From Alistipes sp. Zagget8 (lineage in GTDB: Bacteria; Bacteroidota; Bacteroidia; Bacteroidales; Rikenellaceae): a DNA stretch of 64,000 nt. Made by a program: the position numbers and the translations under genes. A model generated the notes under the pieces. The model was not told where the DNA came from, searched no databases, and worked only from the letters and a program-made list of their open reading frames with translations. The stretch covers positions 62,001-126,000 of the forward strand of contig MSHJ01000010.1 of assembly GCA_001941065.1 (NCBI GenBank), read 5' to 3'. Of the stretch, positions 18,740 to 28,144 are shown one piece after another. How positions within the stretch are numbered: the stretch's first letter is position 1; each line of letters begins with the position of its first letter.

Positions 18740-21700
18740 ATGAAACGCTTCTCTCTCTTTTTTATCTTTTTCGGGATATTCTGGATTTCTACGAATTACG
18801 GGCAAGGACAGCCTAATACTGAGTATACACAACAACAAGTAAACAAAGCCGTGCCCGTATCTCCTAATGCAGCTTCGCTTGGGATTTTTGGCAGTGTGCC
18901 TGTCGGACATTATACCGGTGTACCTAATATAAACATTCCCCTATACGAAATTCAATCAGGAGATGTCGAGTTACCGATAAAGCTTTCATATCATGCTTCG
19001 GGAATAAAACTCGCCCAGGAAGCAAGTTCTGTAGGTTTAGGATGGGCATTAAATGCAGGAGGATGTATAACAAGAGAGGTGAAACATTGGAGTGACTTTG
19101 GTCCGGATTATCCTACTTACACAGACGATGATCATATTGGCTATTATGAGGATATTGAGTTTCCTGAACCTAATTCATACAATAGCGTTGATCTGAGTTG
19201 TTTTGATCATTATTGTCCTATGCCAGACTGTTTTGATCCTACTAATAATGATTTAGATAACCTTCATGCAGCTCATCCTCCTAAAAATTGTTATGCTAAC
19301 ATCATGAAATATCTTAACAATAGAAAAGATTCTGAACCTGATATATTCAGATATAATTTTGGCAATATATCCGGTAGTTTTTTTTCAATAGGCGAAAAGT
19401 AGGTGATGATTCTCATCTTAGAGCTGAGGCTATTATCTCAAATAAGGATGTCTATCTGAAAATCATCTATTATATTCCCGAGAAAAGTTTTGAGGTTATA
19501 GACGCTTATGGCAATAAGTATTTCTTTGGTTCTCTTGAAACGACACGAGAAAAAACAACTATTCATACATCTACGATAAGCAACTATCCCTCGGAACCAA
19601 TAACTCGACAAACAATACGGGCAAGGTCGCACGAGCCTTGGGTTTTAACAGCATGGTATTTGGATAAGATTATTACACCAAAGCAAGATACTATAACATT
19701 TCAATACGCAAAAGAAGAAATATATAGTCCCATAAATGCTAGTGAAGATATTAGTCTTACAGACTTGCAAGATTTATCGACAGCAGAAAAGTACTATAGT
19801 TTTAGTTATACAAAAAATGAGCAGACACTTTTGAAGAAGATATCTTTTAATGATGGTGAAATAAACTTAGGATATTCTGACAGAGAGGACATAGAGTCTA
19901 CAAATGTTTCTAAAAAGCCCAGCAAAGTAAATGATTTGACTATAGTAAATAATATGGGGAATATTATTAAAAAAGTAAAATTCAATTATTCATACTTAGG
20001 TAGTGATCATTACTTAGATAATACTTCTGAGAAATATTTACGTCGTCGGTTATTATTAGATAACATACAAATGATTGCTCCCGAAAGTAATTCTGTGGAT
20101 CAAAAATATATATTTTATTATAATAGAAATTCCCTACCATCAAAAAATGTAAATATATCAGATCATTGGGGCTATTGCAACGGAATATCCCAAACATCTT
20201 CTAAGGATTTTAAACTCACTCCACCACTAATTATCGGAGGAAGGCTATTTGAAGGCATAGACAGAACTGCTAATGAGATTTATAGTCAGTCCGGCATATT
20301 AACTTCTATTCAATACCCGACAGGTGGTAGAACCGATTTTGAATATGAGTTAAATGAATATGTATGGCACGATCCCGAAGACAATGGTATTATTATGAAT
20401 ACAGAGTACTATAAAGAACATATAACATCGGTTGGTTATGATATTAATTCATCGAACAATATTTTTATTAGCACGGATTTTACAGTCTCTGGTGGAGACT
20501 TATTAGAGTTGGATTTTTGGTATGAGTCTTACGACAACGACCCCACTGATGTCTTCATCCCATTTTGTTTTGAAGAAAAAATTGCTGATGGAACTTATAA
20601 CGAAAAAAAATATGTGCCGCTACGCGGAAGCACAAAACATATCGTATACACAGAAAAAAATATAGGATTACCTTCAAGAATATATCGTTTAAAATTTGAG
20701 CTGAACAATAATAATTCTAAAAATTGCGGAATCAAGGTTGATATTAATGTACTAAAAGAAAGAATGGTATTTAGTGGAGGCGGGTTAAGAATTAAAAAAA
20801 TTCATGATCTCTCTAATAATGCCGATACTATTTCTGTAAGGTCTTTCATTTATGAGAATTCTGGAAGATCATCTGGAATATTAATGACAGTGCCTGTTTA
20901 CCATTACCGGTTTAATCCATCTGACACGAATATATTGCATTGGTTAAGCGATCCCCTTGGGAATGATTGGTGTATAAACATTGCCTCTAATGCATATTCA
21001 CCAATTATGAGGTCTGCATCAGGTATGTATGTTGGTTACTCTTACGTTGAAGAAAGGAACATCACTCATGGTGTCAATAATGGTTATATAGTCTACCGAT
21101 TTAAAAATACAGCTAATATTTCGCCAAGAAGTGGACACGTACGCGGTTTCCCATCCATATCGCATATGGATAACGGGCTGCCAACAATTGTCACTTATTT
21201 TGATAAAAATGATAATCCGGTAAAAAGTACAGACTTCGAATATTTGCAAGTGGAGAAAAATAATATTAAAGGGTTTATATGTTATATGATGCCTACAGAT
21301 GTCGGACATATAAATCTACAATTTTACGATGTCTATTCAGAAAGATGGGTATTAAATAAGAAAACAGAGACTCTATTTTTTTCCGGAAGAAAATCCGTGA
21401 CATCGGCCACTGAATATGGATACGACCCATTGAATTGGTTGAAGAATTACGAGAAAACGACGGTTGGCAGGGACGTTTATGAAACACAAATACAATATCC
21501 TACTAACAATTCCACCAACGATAATGTTCTTTCCGGGATGGTAAACAAAAATATGATTGGAATTCCGATCGAAATCACCAAGAAAAAGAACGGCAACATT
21601 ATTTCGGGAGAGAAAACGACATTCCGGTTCAGGAATGGCATGTATCTGCCATATATGTATTCTCAATTGGATACAGGCTCGGGAAATTATTACAAGCAAT

Positions 21701-22116
21701 CAAGTGTAGATCTATATGATGCCAAAGGGAATATACTCCAATGCTCAAATCAAAACAATGTTCCCACAACGTATCTTTGGTCTTATAATGGTCGATACCC
21801 CATAGCCGAGATTAAAAATGCAACATTTTCTCAAGTGGAAACAGCTTTTGGTTCGGGTTACATAACCGGTATGAACAATTTAACTACCCCATCTGAATAT
21901 GACTTTTACGAATTGGATTCAATGCGTTCCAGAATACCGGGTACTCAGATGACGATCTATAGATACAAACCTTTAGTCGGTATAACAAACATAACCGATC
22001 CTTCCGGGCGGAAAATATGGTATGAATATGATGAGGCAGGCAGACTTGGAAGGATAAAGGACGATAAGTATAAGATTGTAAATGAATATAGATATAAATA
22101 CAGATACAACTTTTAA
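18740..22116 (+). pseudogene. SpvB/TcB-like N-terminal RHS partner, split by frameshift in a T8 tract
   Basis: Counterpart of the 5886-8846 gene. The start at 18740 gives a signal peptide (MKRFSLFFIFFGIFWISTNY, then GQGQ); 18731 is an alternative. The SpvB-like entry block reads LPIKLSYHASGIKLAQEASS then GLGWALNAGGCITRE. The frame stops after GSFFSIGEK at 19402. Adding one T to the T8 run at 19378-19385 restores an uninterrupted protein (GSFFFNRRKVGDDSH and on) that continues through AWYLDKIITPKQDT to 22116 and ends in YD repeats (YEYDEAGRLGRIKDDKYK). Full length would be about 1,125 residues. Either a true off-phase or pseudogene state, or a sequencing error in the homopolymer. Confidence 0.8.
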
Positions 22117-22137
22117 AATCAGTAATTTGAAAATATT

Positions 22138-25100
22138 ATGAAAGAAATAATATTATTGCTGACGATATTGTCGATATCACTTGCTGCAGCAGGACAGAAT
22201 TTTGGGACAGACCAGAATTTTATTTTGACAAGAACATACACGACAGAGGATAGCTCGAAATCAATTGAAGACGCCACATATTACGATGGCTTGGGCTATC
22301 CTTCTCAGATTATAAATATAGGCGCATCTCGGTATGCGACAAACAGCATTGTCACACCTGTTTATTACGACGCTATGCGGCGAGAAAGCAGACAGTATCT
22401 GCCATATGTAGCAACCGGAAATTCCGGCCAATATTACCAAAAAGCATTGTCCTCAGGCCCTCATAGTCAAGCCGCATTCTATGATGATATGTACAGTAGT
22501 GAGGCAGGAGGTTATTCATATACAGAGAATGTTTACGAAGCTTCACCACTGAATCGCGTAGTGGAAACATATCAAGCAGGTTCTGTTTTTCGGTCGGGAA
22601 ACGGAATCAAATCCACATTTGCCTACGAAACCAATGCAGGAAATGAGGTGTTGCTATTTCGTGTTAACAAAACGATTTCATCATCAGGAGATATAGTACA
22701 ATCCCTGTTGGTTTCGAATTATTACAATGCCAATAGACTCTACAAGAACACGATGACAAATGAAGACGGTGCGAAGGTAGAGACATTCAAGGATTTTCAA
22801 GATCGTGTTGTTCTCGGACGCACCTTCGGTGATACGGATAACAATACGGAACACGATACTTATTATGTGTATGATGATTGCGACAATCTTTGCTATGTTT
22901 TGCCGCCAAAGTTAAGTGATGCTATAACATCAGGAGAACTTACGGACTTGTCGGATTCGAATACTACAATGAAAGAACTTGCATACGTCTATAAATACGA
23001 TGGCCGCAACAGATGTGTTGAGAAGCGTCTGCCAGGTGCAGAGCCGATCTATCTGGTTTACGATAATTGTGGTCATCTGGTTATGACTCAGGATGGGAAC
23101 ATGCGAGGACATAACAAGTGGATATATACTCAATATGATGCAATGAATCGTCTGGTGCAGCAGAGTATTGTCGTTAGTGCAGTGGTTATTACCACTGCAA
23201 TTCTTCAAAGCCGTTTTAATTGGACTTTGTACAATCCTCTTGAGCCTGGCTCAGTATTTTCGGAAGAGACCGTACTGAAAAAAAACATATACGATGACAA
23301 TGTCAATGGGTCCGAACCGATAACGACGGATAAAATTCCAGTCGGGACGAATATTCGCGGATGGAAATTTAGAGTGACCGGGCTAAATATGGCCGCTCCT
23401 TCGTATCAAGTCTATCCTGTTGCGCCCATGATGGTGGTCAATAGTGTTGATTTTATAGGTCATACACAAACGGACAATATGGAAATCAATATAGGTAGCG
23501 TCATTACTGAATCTCCTATTAACTCCAGAACGTATATTAACGGTGCGAATACATGGATGGTTGCTGATGGCTTTGAATTTACAATCAAAGACGACAAAGA
23601 CTATATTGTTACTGAAAATACACTGGCAACAGGCAATGGAACTGTATGGGGTTTTGAAAATATTATAGCATATCCATCTGCGCCCAAACCTAAAACCAAT
23701 CCTGAATATACGACAATGGATAAAATACCTATCGGAACAGATATTCGCGGATGGACATTTGAGGTTACAGATACCCATACCCCAACACCTTTTAATGACA
23801 ATACCCATTACACTATGGAGGTTAACTCCGGTTATCCATTTATTTCCGCAGATTTCCCCTATATAATAAGAGTTAATTCTTCTCAAATGTTCAGCATACC
23901 AATGACAGAACCTCCCCTCGGAATTGCTGGCGAGTTGTTGGTAGATGCTTGGATGGTGTCTGAAGGTTATCAATTTACAGTAAAAAATGATAGAGATTAT
24001 ATTGTAACCGGGAATAATCTCCCTGCCGGAACAGCTACGACCTGGGGCTTTGACCGGATTAAGGCATATCCACCCATTTCACAAACTCCGTTATTATTTA
24101 AGGCTGTTGCAGATATTGTTACATCTGATGATATGGATAGTCGCACTCAAGGGTTCAAAACCTACGAAAAGGTAGCGATATTGAATGGTGATGTAAGTAA
24201 TGGATTTATCGAGCGGGCATTCTACTATGATTACAGAGGGCGTATTATCCAAACAGTCGAAAAGAACCATCTGGGCGGCATTAGCCGTTACACTTCAAAG
24301 TACGATTTCATTGGTAATATACTTGCCTCGCACGAATCCCACCAGCCTTCGGCCGAAGCTGAACCCGATACCAAACTCTCCGAATTTACATATGATCACC
24401 GCAGTCGGCTACTCACGGAAACAACGACGTTTAATGATGAAGAACCTGCAATAGTGCATTATACATACGACGACCTCGGCAGGTTGATCGGTAAAACTTA
24501 TGGTGTTCCGGACGAACCGGATTTCGGAGCGATCACAATGGATAAAATCCCCATAGGCACGAATATCAGGGGATGGAAGTTCCAGGTAGATACGAGTTTG
24601 CCTATTCCATACTGGAATGGTTGGATGGACCTGAAGTGCTATGATTTGAGTCATTGGGGCGTAGCGCAAAGAGATACATATAAGGAAATAAACAGTTGGA
24701 TATTCGAAGAGTCAATACCTGCAGGCGATTCAAATTATCCGACTATTTACAATGAGTCTATAGGATGGGTATCTACAACATTCACGGTTAAAGATGACCA
24801 AGACTACATAGTAACCTCGAATGATCTCTCCGCAAGTGACGGAACTTGGTGGGGCTTTGACAAAATGAGAAAAATAGTAACCGATCCCGAGCCATCCTCA
24901 TTCGCCATAACCGAAAATTACTCTTACAACATTCAGGGTTGGCTGACTGAAAAATCGAGCGACGTGTTTGGCATGAAATTGCGTTATTTCGGAACATCTC
25001 GAGAATCTCTTGAGGCGAATACTATACCCAGTTACACGGGTAATATTTCCGAATGGAGTTGGCGGCATGGCACCAATGCAGATGAACAGACCTATGCTTT

Positions 25101-26610
25101 CTCCTATGATAAACTATCCCGTCTTGCCAACACGGAACAATATGTTAATGGGACTCTTAACGATTTGTTCATTGAAAATGAGCTGACTTATGATAAGAAT
25201 GGTAATCTTTTATCAATGCATCGAATGGCGGATGAAACATCCCTTGACCGTCTTTCATATAGCTATACCGGAAACCAGCTTACCTCACTGTCTGGGACAG
25301 CAACCGGAACCTATTCCTATGACCTGCATGGGAATATGACCCATGATGGAGTTAATAATCTCGATCTGAATTACAATTACTTGAATCTGATCGAAAAAGT
25401 CGAACGTGATGGCAGCACTTTAGCCAAATATTCGTATCTTGCAGATGGAACGAAACTCTCGGCAACAGATGCTGAAGGAAATGGGTTATACTACATAGGT
25501 TCTTTGGTATACCAGAAGCAAAATGACACCTTGTTGTTGAAAAGCGCTGGGTTTAATGGAGGTCGTTTTGTGGCGACAAGCAATAGTACTGAGCTGTATT
25601 ATTTCCTAACTGACCATTTGGAAAGTACCCGGGCGATTGTCAATCGTGATGGCGAAGTAATTGAGCGGGACAATTATTATCCCTTCGGATTGCGGTGGAT
25701 TGATTCGGGTAGCATGCTCTCTGATAATCGTTATTGCTACAACGGCAAAGAAGAACAATCGTTTGTAGGCAATCCCTACATCGATTACGGTGCTCGAATG
25801 TATGATCCGAGATTCCGCCTTAGCTGGAATGCCTCCGATCCTTTAGCGGAAAAATATTATCCAATCAGCCCATATGCATTCTGTGCAAATAACCCGGTGA
25901 GGTTTGTTGATCCCAATGGATCGGAAATAAATTTCTATGAGGTTGCGCAATATCAAAATAGACTGTCGTATTTTGGGCAGGGAACAATTAGCAGCGATAT
26001 GATGAAACAGATAGGCGGTTTTGAGGTGAGCCCCTATTTGGATAACAACAGAGATATAATCGGATGGAGCGCCTATCGGGATGGTAGAATCCAATATGTG
26101 ATGGATAACCCTAATGACATTAATGATTTTATTGAGAATGTAAGCAGTTTAAGTATTGCTGCGGATTTCTTTTATAAGAATGGGACTCCAAGTGATGGAC
26201 AAGTTGCAATGGTATCCGGAAATATCTGGTCGGGATTATTGCAACAATGGGGAGAAGCATTGCGCGATCCGGGGTATTATATGTATGCAGCAACAGTTTT
26301 TGGTGCAGCGGCAATAACAGCAGAGAGCAGAGGTGCTAGTGTTTACCGTGCCGTAGACCCTGCAGAAGCTGGTTCTATTAATAAAACGGGACAATTTTTA
26401 TTACAAAATGGAGGTGTTGAAGCTAAATACTTTGCAGGATCTCTTCAAGATGCTCATTGGTATGGACAACGGCTATATCCAAACGGTTATTCAGTTGTTC
26501 AGGGAACCGTCAGTTCAAAAGTTAATCTCAACCAATATTGGTATCCAAATATAGATATAGGCGCATATGTATTTCCTCGAAATATTCTCCCTTATGTCAA
26601 ACCAAAATAA
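22138..26610 (+). CDS. RHS-core protein with three inserted repeat modules and a possible ADP-ribosyltransferase-like tip
   Basis: 1490 residues with a signal peptide (KEIILLLTILSISLAAAGQ). It has an RHS entry block (EDATYYDGLGYPSQI), YD repeats (YDDLGRLIGKTYG) and a core ending at DPNGSE near residue 1259. Unusually, three ~120-residue modules with DKIPIGTNIRGWKF and VKDDQDYIVTSNDL motifs interrupt the barrel. The variable tip (1260-1490) ends with VYRAVDPAEAGSINKTGQF and KYFAGSLQDAHWYGQRLYP, which resembles the strand order and Arg/Tyr motifs of ADP-ribosyltransferase-fold toxins; this is a tentative call. The candidate immunity gene follows 11 bp later. Its partner gene upstream is frame-broken. 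Confidence 0.82.
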   Translation: MKEIILLLTILSISLAAAGQNFGTDQNFILTRTYTTEDSSKSIEDATYYDGLGYPSQIINIGASRYATNSIVTPVYYDAMRRESRQYLPYVATGNSGQYYQKALSSGPHSQAAFYDDMYSSEAGGYSYTENVYEASPLNRVVETYQAGSVFRSGNGIKSTFAYETNAGNEVLLFRVNKTISSSGDIVQSLLVSNYYNANRLYKNTMTNEDGAKVETFKDFQDRVVLGRTFGDTDNNTEHDTYYVYDDCDNLCYVLPPKLSDAITSGELTDLSDSNTTMKELAYVYKYDGRNRCVEKRLPGAEPIYLVYDNCGHLVMTQDGNMRGHNKWIYTQYDAMNRLVQQSIVVSAVVITTAILQSRFNWTLYNPLEPGSVFSEETVLKKNIYDDNVNGSEPITTDKIPVGTNIRGWKFRVTGLNMAAPSYQVYPVAPMMVVNSVDFIGHTQTDNMEINIGSVITESPINSRTYINGANTWMVADGFEFTIKDDKDYIVTENTLATGNGTVWGFENIIAYPSAPKPKTNPEYTTMDKIPIGTDIRGWTFEVTDTHTPTPFNDNTHYTMEVNSGYPFISADFPYIIRVNSSQMFSIPMTEPPLGIAGELLVDAWMVSEGYQFTVKNDRDYIVTGNNLPAGTATTWGFDRIKAYPPISQTPLLFKAVADIVTSDDMDSRTQGFKTYEKVAILNGDVSNGFIERAFYYDYRGRIIQTVEKNHLGGISRYTSKYDFIGNILASHESHQPSAEAEPDTKLSEFTYDHRSRLLTETTTFNDEEPAIVHYTYDDLGRLIGKTYGVPDEPDFGAITMDKIPIGTNIRGWKFQVDTSLPIPYWNGWMDLKCYDLSHWGVAQRDTYKEINSWIFEESIPAGDSNYPTIYNESIGWVSTTFTVKDDQDYIVTSNDLSASDGTWWGFDKMRKIVTDPEPSSFAITENYSYNIQGWLTEKSSDVFGMKLRYFGTSRESLEANTIPSYTGNISEWSWRHGTNADEQTYAFSYDKLSRLANTEQYVNGTLNDLFIENELTYDKNGNLLSMHRMADETSLDRLSYSYTGNQLTSLSGTATGTYSYDLHGNMTHDGVNNLDLNYNYLNLIEKVERDGSTLAKYSYLADGTKLSATDAEGNGLYYIGSLVYQKQNDTLLLKSAGFNGGRFVATSNSTELYYFLTDHLESTRAIVNRDGEVIERDNYYPFGLRWIDSGSMLSDNRYCYNGKEEQSFVGNPYIDYGARMYDPRFRLSWNASDPLAEKYYPISPYAFCANNPVRFVDPNGSEINFYEVAQYQNRLSYFGQGTISSDMMKQIGGFEVSPYLDNNRDIIGWSAYRDGRIQYVMDNPNDINDFIENVSSLSIAADFFYKNGTPSDGQVAMVSGNIWSGLLQQWGEALRDPGYYMYAATVFGAAAITAESRGASVYRAVDPAEAGSINKTGQFLLQNGGVEAKYFAGSLQDAHWYGQRLYPNGYSVVQGTVSSKVNLNQYWYPNIDIGAYVFPRNILPYVKPK
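23329..24880 (+). repeat. Three in-gene repeats encoding ~120-residue DKIP modules
   Basis: Module 1 spans about 23329-23690, module 2 about 23716-24072 and module 3 about 24538-24880. Each begins DKIP(V/I)GT(N/D)IRGW(K/T)F and ends F(T)(I/V)K(D/N)D..DYIVT.N.L..G...WGF. Modules 1 and 2 are adjacent, while module 3 lies about 155 residues further on, between YD repeats. I do not recognise the fold. They look like inserted beta-sandwich decorations on the RHS cage. Confidence 0.7.
25798..25917 (+). repeat. RHS core end, duplicated at 27031-27150
   Basis: This segment (MYDPRFRL..WNASD..YYPISPYAFCANNPVRF) recurs nearly identically at the start of the orphan tip gene at 27031, including a stretch of over 30 identical bases around the CCATATGCATTCTGTGCA segment. 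It provides homology for recombination that would swap the toxin tip. Confidence 0.85.
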
Positions 26611-26621
26611 ATATACTAAAT

Positions 26622-26936
26622 ATGATTACTGAAAATCTATTATTCCATTATATTGGAGAATTGAATATCTCAAAAGCAAAAAATATCAATGGCAGTCAGC
26701 CCAAGGACGATGTTGTTAATTGGTTATTCTTAAAAATCGGAGAGCATAGATATAGTTTTATATATAAAATAATGTTGCCACAAGAAGCACGATATAATTT
26801 CCCATTTGAAGTTAGAATGTCATTTTTAATGCCAGAGAAAATAGCTGAATTGGCAAAGAATAACAGGAAATATGTGGTATATAGGGGAGAAGAGATCATT
26901 GGATATGCAAAAATATTATCGAGTATACAATCCTAA
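26622..26936 (+). CDS. Candidate immunity protein of the right RHS toxin
   Basis: 104 residues from the ATG at 26622 (MITENLLFHYIGELNIS), 11 bp after the RHS stop; a longer frame from 26538 overlaps the RHS gene and is unlikely. There is no signal peptide and no recognised family, and the protein is a small mixed alpha/beta cytoplasmic type. Position directly behind the variable toxin tip and before a terminator is the usual place for a cognate immunity gene. A cytoplasmic immunity protein would suit a toxin acting in the cytoplasm, such as an ADP-ribosyltransferase. Function is inferred from position only. Confidence 0.6.
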   Translation: MITENLLFHYIGELNISKAKNINGSQPKDDVVNWLFLKIGEHRYSFIYKIMLPQEARYNFPFEVRMSFLMPEKIAELAKNNRKYVVYRGEEIIGYAKILSSIQS

Positions 26937-26952
26937 AATATCAAATAATTAA

Positions 26953-26991
26953 GAGAAAGAGACCGATTAGTACTTTATCTGTCTCTTTCTC
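26953..26991 (+). terminator. Rho-independent-like terminator of the right RHS operon
   Basis: Inverted repeat GAGAAAGAGAC / GTCTCTTTCTC (11 bp, perfect) with a 17-nt loop, right after the immunity gene and before the orphan tip. It is followed by A-rich rather than T-rich sequence, so on the plus strand it may act without a U tract. Confidence 0.6.
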
Positions 26992-27030
26992 CATAAAAAA
27001 TTGTGACTAAAAAACATTTCATATTGTAGG

Positions 27031-27810
27031 ATGTATGATCCGAGATTTCGGCTCGGCTGGAATGCATCCGATTCGTTGACAAAAAAATATTATCCAATCA
27101 GCCCATATGCATTCTGTGCAAATAACCCGGTAAGGTTTATCGACCCAACAGGTGAAGATATTTGGGAGATGGATTACGACGGACGGATAAGATGGATCGA
27201 AAAAAGTGATATTCATATCATGCGTGCTTTAGACAAAGGTGGTGCTAGAACCGGACAGTCAATCACGGTACAAGATCGGACAATTTTTGACGGTCTTACT
27301 GCCACCGGAGAAGCAAGCGACTATGCGGCGAGCTATACAGGAGGAAATCCTACCGAATTAGCCTCGATCTTTCTTTTTGGCGCTGATAACTCAAATGCTG
27401 AATGGAGATTTAGCCGATATGATGAAGGCAATGGAGACCAATATGCGATAGGAACTGTGCATAATGATGGTTTGGCGATCTCGCCCGAGCAAATGGGATT
27501 TGCACGCGAAAATGAAATCGCCTTTATCCACTCGCATCCTGGGGGTTATAAATCGCTAACAGGGCCGAATAGTGAGCATAGTAGCATGGGATCGCTGCCC
27601 GGCGGGAGAATAATACAACCCTCCGACTCTTGGAATGTTTATAATAACTCCGGCCGTTATCCGGGTGACAAAAACTCATTTGTGTACTTTCCGAATTCCG
27701 GAAATATTCATCATGTAAGGGGTGTATCAGTGCCGGCGTTGATAAGAAATATCTCAAATCACGGCGATAAAGGCCAAAGACTATTTTGGGGAACTCTAAA
27801 TGGCAGATAA
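27031..27810 (+). CDS. Orphan RHS tip with JAB/JAMM-like toxin domain
   Basis: 259 residues without signal peptide or RHS barrel. The first ~40 residues duplicate the end of the upstream RHS core (MYDPRFRLGWNASD to DPTGED). The remainder is a different tip, including EIAFIHSHPGG (His near 167) and a downstream IIQPSDSW, i.e. the HxHP..S..D pattern of JAB/MPN metallopeptidase-fold domains known in polymorphic toxins (Toxin-JAB type). This is the standard form of a silent, displaced toxin cassette that can recombine onto the main RHS gene through the shared core. It may not be expressed on its own, since a terminator precedes it and no promoter is apparent. Confidence 0.75.
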   Translation: MYDPRFRLGWNASDSLTKKYYPISPYAFCANNPVRFIDPTGEDIWEMDYDGRIRWIEKSDIHIMRALDKGGARTGQSITVQDRTIFDGLTATGEASDYAASYTGGNPTELASIFLFGADNSNAEWRFSRYDEGNGDQYAIGTVHNDGLAISPEQMGFARENEIAFIHSHPGGYKSLTGPNSEHSSMGSLPGGRIIQPSDSWNVYNNSGRYPGDKNSFVYFPNSGNIHHVRGVSVPALIRNISNHGDKGQRLFWGTLNGR

Positions 27811-27813
27811 TCT

Positions 27814-28093
27814 ATGAAAAAGACTGTTATTTTATTGTCGTTTTGCATCGCAATTCTGTCTTTGGGTTGCAGAAATACGACTCATTCTCAAAACAAAACG
27901 CAGCAAATTACAAAACAAAGTTTTATCTTGCATCCAGAAATAATGAATGTAATCAAGGAACTGCAATTAGATGTTTCCTCAGATAGCTTATGCGGTCTAT
28001 TTTACAGATACGAATGACGGCTTTACTATGCTCAAACAAGATACAATTATATATGTAGCATTTTTGAAAATTTCCCATTTGCCAAAAATGTAA
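27814..28093 (+). pseudogene. Frameshifted lipoprotein, likely immunity partner of the orphan JAB tip
   Basis: Starts 3 bp after the orphan tip. Signal MKKTVILLSFCIAILSLGC carries a lipobox (LSLGC). The frame stops at 28017 (SLCGLFYRYE), but removing one base near 27985 continues into a sensible sequence (AYAVYFTDTNDGFTMLKQDT to KISHLPKM, stop at 28093). The reconstructed product of about 90 residues would be a small lipidated immunity protein, comparable in placement to the lipoprotein at 902-1357. The break implies that this cassette is decaying. Confidence 0.55.
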
Positions 28094-28144
28094 ATTACAA
28101 GATATATTAACCATTGATTCATTAGACATTGCGATTTTTGTATA

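Noticed and set aside
23329..24880. The DKIP modules as insertion sequences
   Set aside because: They stay in frame, encode a conserved domain pattern, and show no transposase or terminal inverted repeats.
1359..26610. T6SS delivery of the RHS proteins
   Set aside because: No PAAR, VgrG, Hcp or T6SS adaptor gene is in the window, and the RHS proteins carry Sec signal peptides.
1359..26610. T9SS cargo interpretation of the RHS proteins
   Set aside because: Their C-termini are variable toxin tips without the conserved T9SS sorting domain.
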